Shown: in pieces, positions 63,801-64,000 of the stretch
Numbering within the stretch: position 1 is the stretch's first letter
Layout of the letters: each line of letters starts with the position of its first letter
Source of the DNA: Glebionis coronaria
Taxonomy: Eukaryota > Streptophyta > Magnoliopsida > Asterales > Asteraceae
Assembly (NCBI GenBank): GCA_025667525.1
Contig: CM046876.1
Coordinates: forward strand, 529,458,538-529,522,537
Length of the DNA stretch: 64,000 nt
Direction of reading: 5' to 3'
Position numbers and translations under genes: made by a program
Notes under the pieces: generated by a model
The model's input: only the letters and a program-made list of their open reading frames with translations
Databases searched by the model: none
Told to the model about the DNA's origin: nothing

Positions 63801-64000
63801 TTCGTGTTTTGGTTTTACATAACCATTTTCGTATAACGGTTTTTATTAAACTTCATACAACTTTATAAATCGTATTGTATGATGTTTTTCCGACAATGGT
63901 TCGTATAATGGTTTTGAAGGCAAAAGCCTATATTATGATTTATGACAAAGATTTGTATAAAATGTCTTTGGCCTATTTTATGGCCTACGACAAGGAATTG
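60870..64000 (+). repeat. Family B copy 2, 3' LTR, long form (cut by window end)
   Basis: It starts TGTGACAATCCGTCAATTTA after a polypurine tract and follows 36685-40116 closely to the window edge. It differs by a SINE-like insertion at about 62083-62161 and by small deletions, one near 61212, where the 5' LTR has about 20 extra bases. Confidence 0.95.
62068..62175 (+). mobile_element. Short SINE-like retroinsertion with target duplication
   Basis: The 5' LTR has an uninterrupted 'atgataacttgttaaaatgac' region (near 37898), whereas here about 76-79 extra bases are present. They are flanked by ATATGATAACTTGTTA (62068-62083) and ATATGGTAACTTGTTA (62160-62175), a 16-base duplication with one mismatch. 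The insert ends in an A-rich tail of the form (A8T)n. Long duplication plus A-tail indicate LINE-machinery retroposition. The body (tggatggtataactcggggg to ctaaaa) has no clear A or B box, so it may be a 5'-truncated SINE or another short transcript. Confidence 0.8.

Overview
The window looks like a nuclear, gene-poor, retrotransposon-saturated region of a flowering plant. I recognised no intact host gene, tRNA, rRNA or organellar segment. The sequence is strongly AT-rich. Nearly every coding trace belongs to Ty1/Copia or Ty3/Gypsy elements, all broken. The gag and protease signatures (for example the Gypsy segments reading GTFLLDACYASVLFDSR and SFDVIVGMN, and the Copia zinc knuckle followed by a segment with AMLAMQGIDGAGGWDW) resemble polyproteins I know from daisy-family (Asteraceae) genomes. 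That family assignment is inference.

Left block (1-12127, mostly minus strand). The base layer is a Ty3/Gypsy element ('Gypsy C') with a 2.7 kb LTR (9218-11950). It has a pol end on one side of the LTR and a primer-binding site plus gag on the other. A Copia element (4372-8416, 485-bp LTR) is inserted in its gag. A long-LTR Gypsy ('family B') is inserted in that Copia's pol and runs off the left edge of the window.

Middle-left (12122-18150). This stretch holds a 0.9 kb inverted-repeat element, a telobox-like repeat cluster, a MITE-like element, a degenerate Copia gag piece, an LTR-like segment with tandem repeats, and long AT-rich stretches in which I see nothing.

Right block (18151-64000). 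A Ty3/Gypsy element ('Gypsy A', plus strand) starts with an LTR at 18151. Three insertions hit it. (i) A 9.6 kb Athila-type gag-protease-only element (19977-29556, minus) sits in the LTR, with TSD AGTAC. (ii) A 3.2 kb non-autonomous CACTA transposon (30616-33798) sits in the leader, with TSD TTT. (iii) A family B element (36685 to beyond 64000, plus) sits in the protease gene. That family B element was itself hit by another family B copy in opposite orientation (41948-57136, TSD AAACA). The inner copy was then hit in its (AT)n tract by a 4.9 kb Helitron (49532-54455). A SINE-like insertion with a 16-bp TSD lies in the outer copy's 3' LTR. This gives a relative chronology: Gypsy A, then outer B, then inner B, then the Helitron. 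Athila, CACTA and the SINE-like unit are each younger than their own hosts.

The most notable biology is family B itself. Its LTRs are very long (3.4 kb, or a 2.2 kb short form). An (AT)n tract of about 150 to nearly 500 bp sits at the same place in the leader of all three copies. The same reverse-transcriptase lesions are present in both the inner and outer copies, which suggests the family multiplied after its pol was already dead and was mobilised in trans.
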